DNA from: an uncultured Thalassolituus sp.
GTDB taxonomy: Bacteria > Pseudomonadota > Gammaproteobacteria > Pseudomonadales > Oceanobacteraceae
NCBI RefSeq assembly: GCF_950066645.1
Contig: NZ_CATMFB010000009.1
Location: 62,001-126,000 of the forward strand
Direction: 5' to 3'
DNA: 64,000 nucleotides
The notes under the pieces were generated by a model. The model did no database searches. It saw only the letters and a list, made by a program, of their open reading frames with translations, and was not told the origin of the DNA. The translations under genes and the position numbers were made by a program. Shown piece after piece: positions 50,616-59,276 of this stretch. The stretch's first letter is position 1. Each line of letters starts with the position of its first letter.

Positions 50616-52359
50616 CCTCGGCTTCCACAAACTGAAGTTGATGAAGTTGTGCGTAGGCGCCCTGACGTTCCAGCAGTTCGGTGTGTGAACCCTGCTCACT
50701 GATATTGCCGCCGTCGATAACGACAATACGATCAACGTTTTCAATCGTACTCAGACGATGGGCAATCACGAGTGTCGTGCGACCCTTCATCACTTCTTCC
50801 ATGGCTGCCTGAATGTGTCGCTCAGATTCTGTGTCCAGTGCGGATGTCGCTTCATCCAGAATCAGGATCGGAGCATTTTTCAGCAGAGCCCGGGCAATGG
50901 CGATCCGCTGACGCTGACCACCCGATAACATCAGGCCATTCTCACCTACCTGCGTGTCATAGCCATGTTCAAGGCGCTCGATAAATTCATGGGCATGTGC
51001 CGCACGCGCTGCAGCTTCAACCTGCTCGTCTGTCACATCCTGCAGCGAGCCGTAGGCGATGTTGTCACGGATACTGCAATTGAACAGAGTGACCTGCTGA
51101 CTGACGATGGCGATCTGATCGCGCAGTGCTTCGAGTGTAAAGTCGCGGATATCCTGACCGTCGATCAGAATGCGTCCTTCCGTCGCATCGTAGAAGCGTG
51201 GCAGAAGGTTCACAAGTGTGGTTTTACCACTTCCGGATTTACCAACAAACGCCACCGATGTCCCGGCCTTTATTTCCAGGTCAATGCCCTTCAGGGCCTC
51301 TGAGGCGGCTTTATCATAGCGGAAGCGGACCTGATCAAATGTGACCTGCCCCTGGCAGCGCCCCGGATGGTGTGTGCCTTCATCTTTTTCGATCTCGGCA
51401 TCGAGGATAGCAAACACAGATTCAGCGGCAGTCAGACCTTTCTGGATGATTGAGTTAATGTCTGTCAGGGCACGCATCGGCTTAGCTATGAGAGACGCCG
51501 CAGTAATAAACTGCAGGAAGGCTTCTGCGGTCATCTGCCCTGCGGCAACCCGCTGAAACATCAGATACACCATCACGCCAAGACCAACCGCAATGACCTG
51601 CTGTGACAGCGGGACGTTAATCGCATTGGTCAGCGCAAACTTCATCACCTGTTTGCGGTTTTCATCACTGGCTTTCTGAAACCGCTTTTCTTCGAATTCG
51701 GTCGCGCCATACGTGCGCACTTCGCGATAGCCACTGATCGACTCATTGGTTACCTGTGTCACGTCACCCATCGACTTCTGAATACGACGGCTGTAGCGGC
51801 GGAAAAACCGGCTCGCCTGAGACACCAGAAGTCCGATGACAGGCACAATCACCAGAAAAATCCCGGTCAGCGTGTAATCCAGCCAGATCAGATACCCCAT
51901 GAGAAGTATCACAGTGAGACCTTCCTGAATGACGGTCGTTACCGCTTTTGTGCTTGCGCCGTTGACCTGCTCGACGTCAAAAATCACCCGGGAAATCAGC
52001 CGTCCGGTCGACTCAGAATCATAGTAGCGGCTCGGCAGACGCAGCATCCGCCCGAACAGATCCGTACGCAGCGCGTGTACAACTTCCCGCCCGACCATGG
52101 CAGTGAAATATTTACCCAGAAACGTCCCGATTCCCCGGTACAGGTAAACCCCGATCAGTGCCGTCACCAGGAAGATAATATTTTCCTGGGTGGTGTCTCT
52201 GAGGGTGTTTTCTACCACGCCCATCAAATGGGCAAGCAGAGGTGCGGATGAAGCAAACATCGCAAAGCCGATGATGCTGATCAGAAAGATAAACTTATGG
52301 GGCCAGACATAAGTCAGCAGGCGACGATAAAGTGCGCCTGCTTTGGGTTTTGCGGACAT
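50599..52359 (-). CDS. msbA: Lipid A export ATP-binding/permease protein MsbA
   Basis: A 586-residue half-transporter that flips lipid A-core across the inner membrane. Six membrane segments occupy about residues 18-315; the ATPase half shows Walker A GKSGSGKTTLVNLLPRF, signature LSGGQRQRIAIARALL and Walker B ILILDEATSALDTESE, with FRYDKAASEALKGIDL at the A-loop region. Typical of MsbA is SRYYDSESTGRLISRVIFD in the coupling-helix region. One base-pair spacing to exbD upstream and overlap with lpxK downstream indicate an operon. Confidence 0.96.
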   Translation of the reverse strand: MSAKPKAGALYRRLLTYVWPHKFIFLISIIGFAMFASSAPLLAHLMGVVENTLRDTTQENIIFLVTALIGVYLYRGIGTFLGKYFTAMVGREVVHALRTDLFGRMLRLPSRYYDSESTGRLISRVIFDVEQVNGASTKAVTTVIQEGLTVILLMGYLIWLDYTLTGIFLVIVPVIGLLVSQASRFFRRYSRRIQKSMGDVTQVTNESISGYREVRTYGATEFEEKRFQKASDENRKQVMKFALTNAINVPLSQQVIAVGLGVMVYLMFQRVAAGQMTAEAFLQFITAASLIAKPMRALTDINSIIQKGLTAAESVFAILDAEIEKDEGTHHPGRCQGQVTFDQVRFRYDKAASEALKGIDLEIKAGTSVAFVGKSGSGKTTLVNLLPRFYDATEGRILIDGQDIRDFTLEALRDQIAIVSQQVTLFNCSIRDNIAYGSLQDVTDEQVEAAARAAHAHEFIERLEHGYDTQVGENGLMLSGGQRQRIAIARALLKNAPILILDEATSALDTESERHIQAAMEEVMKGRTTLVIAHRLSTIENVDRIVVIDGGNISEQGSHTELLERQGAYAQLHQLQFVEAEGVPRV

Positions 52360-52360
52360 G

Positions 52361-52783
52361 TTATCTGCCGTTACCTGGTTGACGGGTTGTGATGCTCAGG
52401 TTGACCAATCCCAGCTGGCCTGCAGCATCCATCGCCCTGACAACCGACTCGTGAGTCGTGCGGGCATCTGCAGTGATCACGACTGGCGCCGCGTCACGTC
52501 CGTTCAGTTCCTGAGTCATTGCGCTTTTCAGCGTATCAATCTGCGTATTGACCAGACTCCGGCCATTCACGCTGTACTCTCCGCTCTCGGAGATCAGAAT
52601 ATCAATCGACTGCGGGATCTCGTCACTTGCCGATGCCGAGGCCTCTGGCAGGCTGATATTAAGATGATTTTCTTTGGTGAACGTGGTCGACACCATAAAG
52701 AAGATCAGCAACAGAAATACAATGTCGATCAGAGGCGTCAGGTTAACTGACACCTCTTCACGGCTTTGCCGCTTGAAGTTCAC
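52361..52783 (-). CDS. exbD: ExbD/TolR-family biopolymer transport protein
   Basis: A 140-residue protein with one N-terminal membrane segment (PLIDIVFLLLIFFMVS) containing the conserved Asp (about D20) that carries protons in ExbD/TolR, and a periplasmic domain. With the ExbB-like protein it forms a proton-driven motor that energises an outer-membrane or periplasmic partner. No tonB or tolA is nearby. It overlaps the exbB-like gene by four bases (ATGA). The same pair precedes lpxK in Pseudomonas (PA2982-PA2983). Confidence 0.93.
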   Translation of the reverse strand: MNFKRQSREEVSVNLTPLIDIVFLLLIFFMVSTTFTKENHLNISLPEASASASDEIPQSIDILISESGEYSVNGRSLVNTQIDTLKSAMTQELNGRDAAPVVITADARTTHESVVRAMDAAGQLGLVNLSITTRQPGNGR

Positions 52784-53415
52784 TCGCCGCGCTCCCCGGA
52801 GTCAGCTACTTCACGATCACCGTGCAACACATCGACCAGTTTGATCGCTTCCTGCTCCATAAACACGACGATTTCATCAACGCGACGCTGAAGAATGCGG
52901 TGACAGATAAGTGCAGGAATAGCGACAACCAGACCCGCTGCCGTCGTAATCAGAGCTTCGGAGATACCACCAGCCAGCAGATTCGCCTGCCCTGTTCCCT
53001 GAGCCATGATTTCAGCAAAGACTTTGATCATACCGATAACCGTGCCCAGCAGGCCCATCAGAGGTGCCACTGCCGCCACTGTTCCGAGTGCATTCAGATA
53101 CCGTTCCATATCGTGAATCACGTGCGAAGCGACTTCTTCAATGCTCTCTTTCATGATCTGACGACCGTGACGGCTGTTAATCAGCCCCGCCGCCAGCACA
53201 CGCCCCAGCGGGCTGGAAGAACTAAGTTCACGGATACGGGTCGCATCGAGCTGCTTGTTTTTCATCCATCCCCAAACCTGCGCTAACAGATCCGGCGGAG
53301 CGATTTTCGCAGCGCGCAACGTCCAGAAACGTTCAATTGTAATTGCCAGTGCCAATACGGAAGCGATGATAATCGGCACCATCATCCAACCACCACTCTG
53401 GATGATCTCGAGCAT
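52780..53415 (-). CDS. exbB: MotA/TolQ/ExbB-family proton channel protein
   Basis: A 211-residue inner-membrane protein with three membrane segments (about 10-28, 112-137 and 153-178). The family core GTVAAVAPLMGLLGTVIGMI and the later GGISEALITTAAGLVVAIPA, including the conserved Thr and Glu-adjacent residues of the channel, are intact. Partner of the ExbD-like protein encoded immediately after. Naming as exbB rather than tolQ follows its position; tolQ normally travels with tolR, tolA and tolB, none of which is here. Confidence 0.92.
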   Translation of the reverse strand: MLEIIQSGGWMMVPIIIASVLALAITIERFWTLRAAKIAPPDLLAQVWGWMKNKQLDATRIRELSSSSPLGRVLAAGLINSRHGRQIMKESIEEVASHVIHDMERYLNALGTVAAVAPLMGLLGTVIGMIKVFAEIMAQGTGQANLLAGGISEALITTAAGLVVAIPALICHRILQRRVDEIVVFMEQEAIKLVDVLHGDREVADSGERGE

Positions 53416-53494
53416 ATCCAGCGTCTCCTGCCAGTTATTATTTGCGCGCTACTCTAGCACATGGTTACAGACTGAAAAATCCCCGCAGATCAAC

Positions 53495-55699
53495 TCAGCG
53501 CCACCATGGTACCCAACCACAGCGTCCGCAGTCCCGATGGCCGTCCGCATCAATCGACAGAAACCCGGATTCAGCCGTCAGAAAGAGCCTTATATTCCGC
53601 TCTTTCAAACGGCGCAGAACTTCGGTATGCGGGTGCCCATAGCGGTTTTTATAGCCACTGCTGATCCAGACTTCCGCAGGGGCGACCGTATCCAACCAAA
53701 CCTCAGCGCTTGACGTCCGGCTGCCATGATGAGCGGCCACAAGTACGTCGCTCTGCAGGTCGTCACCGTACAGATCCACCAGAGCCGCCTCTGCCTGCGC
53801 TGTAATATCGCCCGGAATCAGAACCCGTCGCCCATAATAATTGAGCTGCAGAACACAACTGTGATCATTGTCATTGCGGCGAAGTGCCTCAGGGAGTGAA
53901 AAGAATTTCAGCGAAACGCTGTCAGACAAGGCCAACAGGCCACGTTCATGACAATCCTGAAAATGCCACGCCTGATGCCTCGCTGGCTGACCAGCAAGGC
54001 GCACGACTGCCGGGTACTGCGCAAGCAGTGTATCCAGACCTCCGGCATGATCGTTATCCGAATGCGAAATCACCAGCAGATCAAGAGACTCGGCTCCCGA
54101 CTTTTCTAACCACGGAATAACCACGGCAGATGCCATGCTGAAGTCAGGGGAATACGCAGCACCCGTATCGATGACCAGTGTTCTCCCGGCATCCCGGACC
54201 ATCAGACTCTGCCCCTGCCCGACATCAAACAGCCACAGCTTCGACGTCTGATCTGTAAGCTCGTGCGCGGCAAGCGTGAACAGAGCCAGCCCCAACGCGC
54301 AATGCGCCCAGTGAAGGCCAGCCCTCCAGAGCAACACCAATGCAATCCAGGGCAGAACCCAGACAGCCCCTGGCAGAATCGCCGGCAACGACCAGGCGTC
54401 AAACAAAGTCTGAAGTTGCCAGAACAGATCTGAAAGATACTGCATTGCGGTATCAGCCCATTCAGATTCATAGACACTGAGCAGAAGACTGAGCGGCAGA
54501 ATGCAGAAAGAAATCAGCGGAATGATCAGGGTGTTTGCGATGACGTGAACAACCCCCAGCGGCTGTCCCCAGATCATCATCACCGGCGCCAGCCCCGCCA
54601 TCACAGCAAACTGCGGCACCATCCAGGGACCAACAACGCCATTGCGACGCCCTTCCAACAACAGAATTAACGCATAGACGGCCACGAAAGAATAAAGGAA
54701 CCCGGCGGATGTCCATAGCAAGGGGGCTGCGATCAGGGTGACAAGCATCACCAGACTGAGCACCTGCGCAAACCGGATCTGGCGGGCCGCACCCCACAAC
54801 AGCATCAGCAGGGTCGCTAATAACCAGGCCCGTATCAGTGCGATACCACTGCCCGCGACGAGAACATAACCTCCTGTCATCGCAACCGCTGCCATCCGTG
54901 CGATCCAATGCCCATAGGTACCCGTGCGGATACCAACGACACGTAATAACCGCACGAGCGCGGAGGCCAGGACGAATGCCACCATGGCGACCATCCCGAC
55001 GTGCAGCCCACTGACCACAAGAACATGCAGGGTGCCTGTATTGCGCACCAGACGCCACTGGTGAGGAGTAAACGCATCGGGTTTTCCGAACACCAGGCCG
55101 TCAATCCACGCTTTTGTGTTATCAGATAAGCGAGTCTCTGACGGGGAGCCTCTGGACAGCTGCTGAGTAAAATCAAGACTGCGTACATACCCTGTCGCTG
55201 TCACGCCTTCCCGCATCAGCCAGAGTTCATAGTCGAAGGCGAGATCATTCTCGATATTGCGGGGACTCTTGAGTGTCACTTCGGCGTCAATGCAGTCACC
55301 GGCCAGAAAACTTTCGACCCCGGGGTTGTACCAGCTCAGGCGCAGGTCGCCCGTGGCCACAGGATCACCACGGAAGGTCACTGACTGAGGTGAAAGAACG
55401 AAGCGCAGGACCGTCTGTCCGGAACGAAGCGTCGGGCTGGCCATCGCAGGTTCCGTAATACAGCCAGCCACCTTAAAACGCTCGCCACTGATCTCCTCAG
55501 GTAAAAGAAGTGCAACCCGCTGCGAAGTGAAAAAACTGCCCCATACTGAAGAGACAGCGACCACGAGAAGCAACCATCGATATGATGATACGCGTACAGA
55601 GACCGCAGCCAGAACCCCCGCCAGGAGGCAGGCGTTCTGAAATGGCAGCAGTGTGCCGCAAACCACTGAAATTACCGCGACTAAGATCAGAAGGTGCAT
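53495..55699 (-). CDS. comEC: ComEC/Rec2-family DNA uptake channel protein
   Basis: A 734-residue inner-membrane protein needed for passage of transforming DNA into the cytoplasm. The N-terminal part includes two hydrophobic segments and an OB-like periplasmic region (about 60-200); the Competence domain has ten or so membrane helices (GTLHVLVVSGLHVGMVAMVA at its start); the C-terminal metallo-beta-lactamase-like domain (about 490-734) holds DVGQGQSLMV, VISHSDNDHAGGLDTLL and AAHHGSRTSS with metal-binding His/Asp. Type IV pilus regulation (fimL) elsewhere in the window fits natural competence, but this is inference. Confidence 0.93.
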   Translation of the reverse strand: MHLLILVAVISVVCGTLLPFQNACLLAGVLAAVSVRVSSYRWLLLVVAVSSVWGSFFTSQRVALLLPEEISGERFKVAGCITEPAMASPTLRSGQTVLRFVLSPQSVTFRGDPVATGDLRLSWYNPGVESFLAGDCIDAEVTLKSPRNIENDLAFDYELWLMREGVTATGYVRSLDFTQQLSRGSPSETRLSDNTKAWIDGLVFGKPDAFTPHQWRLVRNTGTLHVLVVSGLHVGMVAMVAFVLASALVRLLRVVGIRTGTYGHWIARMAAVAMTGGYVLVAGSGIALIRAWLLATLLMLLWGAARQIRFAQVLSLVMLVTLIAAPLLWTSAGFLYSFVAVYALILLLEGRRNGVVGPWMVPQFAVMAGLAPVMMIWGQPLGVVHVIANTLIIPLISFCILPLSLLLSVYESEWADTAMQYLSDLFWQLQTLFDAWSLPAILPGAVWVLPWIALVLLWRAGLHWAHCALGLALFTLAAHELTDQTSKLWLFDVGQGQSLMVRDAGRTLVIDTGAAYSPDFSMASAVVIPWLEKSGAESLDLLVISHSDNDHAGGLDTLLAQYPAVVRLAGQPARHQAWHFQDCHERGLLALSDSVSLKFFSLPEALRRNDNDHSCVLQLNYYGRRVLIPGDITAQAEAALVDLYGDDLQSDVLVAAHHGSRTSSAEVWLDTVAPAEVWISSGYKNRYGHPHTEVLRRLKERNIRLFLTAESGFLSIDADGHRDCGRCGWVPWWR

Positions 55700-55756
55700 T
55701 GCCTCTCCATGGCGTAGCAGGCATAATTCCCGCGCATATCAGAACCGGCGGTGGGC

Positions 55757-56293
55757 ATGCCTAAAAAGCTTTTAAAAAGATTCTTTCCTTCGCCGGATCA
55801 GGTAAAGCGCAACCGCTCCCTGAAGTTTCTTGCCCCTCTGTTCAGCAAACCGAATCTGTGGCATATCAACCGGCGTGCAGTGGCCCGTGCCTTCCTTGTC
55901 GGCGTATTCACCGCCTTTCTGCCCGTGCCCTTTCAGATGGGAATTGCAGCCTTTCTGGCCTTTTACGTCAACGCCAATGTGCCTATCTCGATCGGCCTGG
56001 TGTGGATCAGTAATCCGGTCACCATCCCGCCTATTTTCTACGGCACGTATCTTCTTGGAAGCTGGATGCTGGGGACACCTTCCAACGAATTTTCGATAGA
56101 ACTGTCGCTGCAGTGGGTGCTTAATGAACTGGGCGCCCTGTGGGCTCCATTATTTGTCGGCTCTCTTGCCGCAGGTCTGGTGCTGTCTGTAATCGCCTAT
56201 TTTGCCATGCACCTCGCCTGGCGCATGCATGTGGCTCACAATTGGAAAAAGCGCCAGCTTATCCGCCAGCGCCGTAATGAGACTGAGAAATAA
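55757..56293 (+). CDS. DUF2062 membrane protein
   Basis: A 178-residue membrane protein with two or three membrane segments and basic ends (PKKLLKRFFPSPDQVKRNRS; NWKKRQLIRQRRNETEK). The DUF2062 signature is RAFLVGVFTAFLPVPFQMGI and IGLVWISNPVTIPPIFYGTY. The family is uncharacterised but is regularly encoded between comEC and lolC/D genes in this lineage (PA2985). ATG 55757 is chosen; a GTG two codons earlier is in frame. It is divergent from comEC and convergent with lolD. Confidence 0.88.
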   Translation: MPKKLLKRFFPSPDQVKRNRSLKFLAPLFSKPNLWHINRRAVARAFLVGVFTAFLPVPFQMGIAAFLAFYVNANVPISIGLVWISNPVTIPPIFYGTYLLGSWMLGTPSNEFSIELSLQWVLNELGALWAPLFVGSLAAGLVLSVIAYFAMHLAWRMHVAHNWKKRQLIRQRRNETEK

Positions 56294-56296
56294 CGC

Positions 56297-56980
56297 TTAA
56301 TCAGCGGATTCCAGCTGTCGGTTGACCAGACGATAAACCCGGGCCATGCGCCCTGCCAGTTCACGGTCGTGGGTGACGGTAATAAAGGCGGTATCGACCG
56401 AGCGTCGCAGCTCTGCCATCAGATTTTCTACTTCGGAAGCCGTTTCCTGATCAAGGTTGCCTGTCGGCTCATCCATCAACACCAGCTTCGGGCGGTTCAC
56501 CAGTGCACGCGCGATGGCCGTTCGCTGACGTTCCCCCCCCGACAGTTCTGAGGGCTTGTGGCTACCGCGTTCTGCCATTCGCAACCGGCTGAGACATTCT
56601 TCCGCCCGCTCTGCCGCTTCTACCCGGCTCATGCCTCCCAATAACAGAGGCATCATCACGTTCTCAAGCGCCGTAAATTCCGGAAGCAGGTGATGAAACT
56701 GATAAACAAAACCAACGTCGCGGTTTCTCAGCGCAGTTCTTTCACGCTCAGACATCGCGCCGATGTCCTGACCACTGATCAGAACCGAGCCTCCATCCAT
56801 AGTGTCCAGACCGCCCAGTACATTCAGCAGAGATGTTTTCCCTGAGCCAGACGCGCCGACAATGGCAACTGAATCACCCGGAGAGACGGTCAGGTTGATG
56901 TCTTCCCAGACGGTCACGGCCTGAGGGCCGGTGGTGTAGGTTTTGGTCAGCCCATGAGCTTCCAGTACATATTTACTCAT
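56297..56980 (-). CDS. lolD: Lipoprotein-releasing ABC transporter ATPase LolD
   Basis: A 227-residue ATPase that drives release of outer-membrane lipoproteins from the inner membrane to LolA. Walker A GASGSGKTSLLNVLGG, the LolD Q-loop region FVYQFHHLLPEFTALENVM, signature LSGGERQRTAIARALV and Walker B LVLMDEPTGNLD are all present. It starts 8 bases before the end of the lolC-type gene, so the two are translated as a pair. No second permease gene follows. Confidence 0.95.
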   Translation of the reverse strand: MSKYVLEAHGLTKTYTTGPQAVTVWEDINLTVSPGDSVAIVGASGSGKTSLLNVLGGLDTMDGGSVLISGQDIGAMSERERTALRNRDVGFVYQFHHLLPEFTALENVMMPLLLGGMSRVEAAERAEECLSRLRMAERGSHKPSELSGGERQRTAIARALVNRPKLVLMDEPTGNLDQETASEVENLMAELRRSVDTAFITVTHDRELAGRMARVYRLVNRQLESAD

Positions 56981-58223
56981 AACGTAGGGCCTCTGCTGGC
57001 TGAACTCGGGATGCGCGGTAAGATGGATACAGTGTTGCCAGGAAACTGATCGTCAGTGACGCAGAAACGACAATCATTACATCCAGCCACTGCAGTTCGC
57101 TCGGCAGATAAGAAATAAAGTACACGTCTGCGCTCAGGATCTGGAAATTAAACAGGCGCTCAACCGCGGCGACCAGCTCAGATATCGTTAATGCGCCCGC
57201 GATCCCCAACAATGTACCCAGCACGACTCCGACGACACCAATAGAAAGGCCCTGCACCATAAAGATGGCCATCACAGTACGTGGGCTGGCTCCCATAGTC
57301 CGGAGAATCGCGATATCAGACTGTTTATCAGTCACCACCATGACCAGTGTTGAAATGATATTGAACGCAGCCACAGCAACAATAATGAGAAGGAGCAGAC
57401 CGATCATGGTTTTTTCCATGCGGATTGCCTGAAACAGATTACCGTGCGTGCGCGTCCAGTCGGTTCCGCTGAAGCGCCCATCGAGGCGATCGACAATTTC
57501 CCAGATGCCACGCGGAGCATCGAACAGGTTATCGAATTTCACCCGGAGCGACTGTGCCTGAGCATCAAGCCTGGCCAGTTTGCGTGCATCCTCCAGGTGA
57601 ATCACACCCAGATTGGCGTCCAGTTCTGCGCCGACTGAGAAAATCCCGACGACATTGAGGCGCTTGATGCGCGGCAGAACGCCCGCAGGAGAGAGCGTGG
57701 CTTCCGGCAACATCAGAGTCACCTTGTCACCCACCCCAACCTGAAGATGTTTGGCCAGCAACTCTCCCAGCACGATGCCGTATTCACCCGCGACCAGGTC
57801 GTTCAGACTACCTGCCGTAATATGCTGCGGCAGAATCGACACACGCTCTTCAGCTCCGGGGTCAATACCTGTGATCATACTGCCCTGAACCCGACCACCG
57901 TAGCCCAACATGCCCTGCAGACGGGTCAGTGGTGCAGCAGCAGCTACGCCGGGGAGCCCTTCTACCCGGGTTGCCAGTACCTGCCAGTCATCAACGCCGC
58001 CATACTGATAGAGTACGGCATGCGGCACCATGCCCAGAATTCGCTCCCGCAGCTCCCGGTCAAAGCCATTCATAACGGACAGCACCAGAATCAGCACAGC
58101 CACTCCCAGGGTCATTCCGACCATGGAAGACATAGAAATAAAAGAAATAAAGTGATTGCGACGTTTGGCCGCCAGATAGCGAAGACCAATCCAGATAGGT
58201 AGCCGCGAGCTTGTCGATAACAT
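56973..58223 (-). CDS. lolC: LolC/LolE-family (possibly LolF-type) lipoprotein exporter permease
   Basis: A 416-residue permease with four membrane segments: one near residues 28-51 and three in the C-terminal third (about 270-400), with a large periplasmic domain between. Typical phrases are LRYLAAKRRNHFISFISMSS, SMVGMTLGVAVLILVLSVMN, LFQAIRMEKTMIGLLL and DIAILRTMGASPRTVM. E. coli and Pseudomonas have two such subunits (LolC and LolE). Here only one is encoded with lolD and the next gene is unrelated and divergent, so a homodimeric LolF-like permease is possible. LolA interaction hook residues cannot be judged by eye. Confidence 0.92.
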   Translation of the reverse strand: MLSTSSRLPIWIGLRYLAAKRRNHFISFISMSSMVGMTLGVAVLILVLSVMNGFDRELRERILGMVPHAVLYQYGGVDDWQVLATRVEGLPGVAAAAPLTRLQGMLGYGGRVQGSMITGIDPGAEERVSILPQHITAGSLNDLVAGEYGIVLGELLAKHLQVGVGDKVTLMLPEATLSPAGVLPRIKRLNVVGIFSVGAELDANLGVIHLEDARKLARLDAQAQSLRVKFDNLFDAPRGIWEIVDRLDGRFSGTDWTRTHGNLFQAIRMEKTMIGLLLLIIVAVAAFNIISTLVMVVTDKQSDIAILRTMGASPRTVMAIFMVQGLSIGVVGVVLGTLLGIAGALTISELVAAVERLFNFQILSADVYFISYLPSELQWLDVMIVVSASLTISFLATLYPSYRASRVQPAEALRYE

Positions 58224-58418
58224 AAGGTCAGAACATCAGCCTGTTGCAGAAGGCAGCCAGTTTGCCTTATGCCCGGGCGCTTTTCGACCTCTGTGCTGAC
58301 TTTTTTACAAGCAATGACAAAGATGCCGCTCTGCGCAGTCTTTACGAAAAGATTACGGGCCAGAATCATTGGGTAACTGAACGGCACGTTAAAGCACATC
58401 AGTTTGGCGTGAGAGGCC

Positions 58419-58446
58419 TTGCGTCCAGGTCCGGATTCACTAGGAT
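58419..58446 (+). promoter_or_regulatory. Candidate sigma-70 promoter of the 58475 gene
   Basis: TTGCGT at 58419-58424 and TAGGAT at 58441-58446 with a 16-base spacer, about 28 bases before the start codon. Moderate match to consensus only. Confidence 0.3.
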
Positions 58447-58474
58447 AAAAACAATCCAACTAAGGGATGCTGCC

Positions 58475-59089
58475 ATGAAACCGTTGTTCGCTGTTCTGCC
58501 CCTCGCCCTCACTGCTGCTGTTGCTTCTGCTGAGATCGTCGAAATCCCACCTGAAGAAATGACGCAGGAATACATCCGCGACACGACCGTTATCGTGAAA
58601 GAACGCGTGCCTGTGCTTGAACAGGCCCCGAAAGCCATGATTAAGGTGTCTCCATTAGAAGATGACTTCTCTGAAGGGGAATCCACCCTGGAAACGACTG
58701 GCGAGCTGACAGCAGCGCAACGCGCCCTGCTCGAATCGATTTTCAGCGATAACAGCGCCCAGCAGAATTTTCAGCTGGATTCGCAGTCGTCCTTCGCCTA
58801 TCAGTCTCCGGCGTATGATCCGTACCTTCACGTCAATGACGATAAACTGCGTGAAGTACTCGGCCTTGAACCCGGTGCGCCGATTGACTACAACAACCTG
58901 CAGTTTCCAGCCACAGCGCAGACCAACGGTGTGAACGCACTGTCTTCTGACAACCCTGGCCAGTTCCAGCTGGTGATTCCCAACAGCGGGAACTATTCTC
59001 CCTCCGCTTTCTCTACCCCTAACGGAGAAATTGGTGTTACTGTGACCAACGACAACATCATTTTTCAGATGAACACCCCACAACAGTAA
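58475..59089 (+). CDS. Exported protein of unknown function
   Basis: A 204-residue periplasmic protein with a clear signal peptide (MKPLFAVLPLALTAAVASA, cleavage before EIV). The mature part starts EIVEIPPEEMTQEYIRDTTV, is rich in Asn, Gln, Pro and Ser, and continues with SAQQNFQLDSQSSFAYQSPA and LGLEPGAPIDYNNLQFPATA; it lacks cysteine and has low-complexity character. The start at 58475 is preceded by AAGGGA; an open frame runs further upstream but has no signal peptide. I do not recognise a family. It is transcribed away from lolC and followed, after a 187-base AT-rich gap, by the hydrolase gene. Confidence 0.72.
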   Translation: MKPLFAVLPLALTAAVASAEIVEIPPEEMTQEYIRDTTVIVKERVPVLEQAPKAMIKVSPLEDDFSEGESTLETTGELTAAQRALLESIFSDNSAQQNFQLDSQSSFAYQSPAYDPYLHVNDDKLREVLGLEPGAPIDYNNLQFPATAQTNGVNALSSDNPGQFQLVIPNSGNYSPSAFSTPNGEIGVTVTNDNIIFQMNTPQQ

Positions 59090-59276
59090 AGTTGTGTATA
59101 GCAGCGGATCTGCTGGCCGGAATTGTACTATTTCGGCCAAAATCCGAGAAAAAGCCTATATATTTCAATAGGTTAGAAAGAGATCAATTATTCGTAAAGA
59201 AAACATACAACTATGGCCTTCTGTCTATAAGTACGATAGAGTGGACCAACTATAAGAATAAAGAGCCCGGTGCGAT

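Noticed and set aside
54468-55058. 196-codon open frame inside comEC
   Set aside because: It lies in another frame of a clearly coding gene and has the Gly/Arg/Cys-rich composition of an out-of-frame shadow.
59115-59140. TGGCCG-N14-CGGCCA dyad as a terminator after the 58475 gene
   Set aside because: There is no T-run on the plus strand after the stem and the loop is long. It could be an operator, but there is not enough evidence to list it as one.
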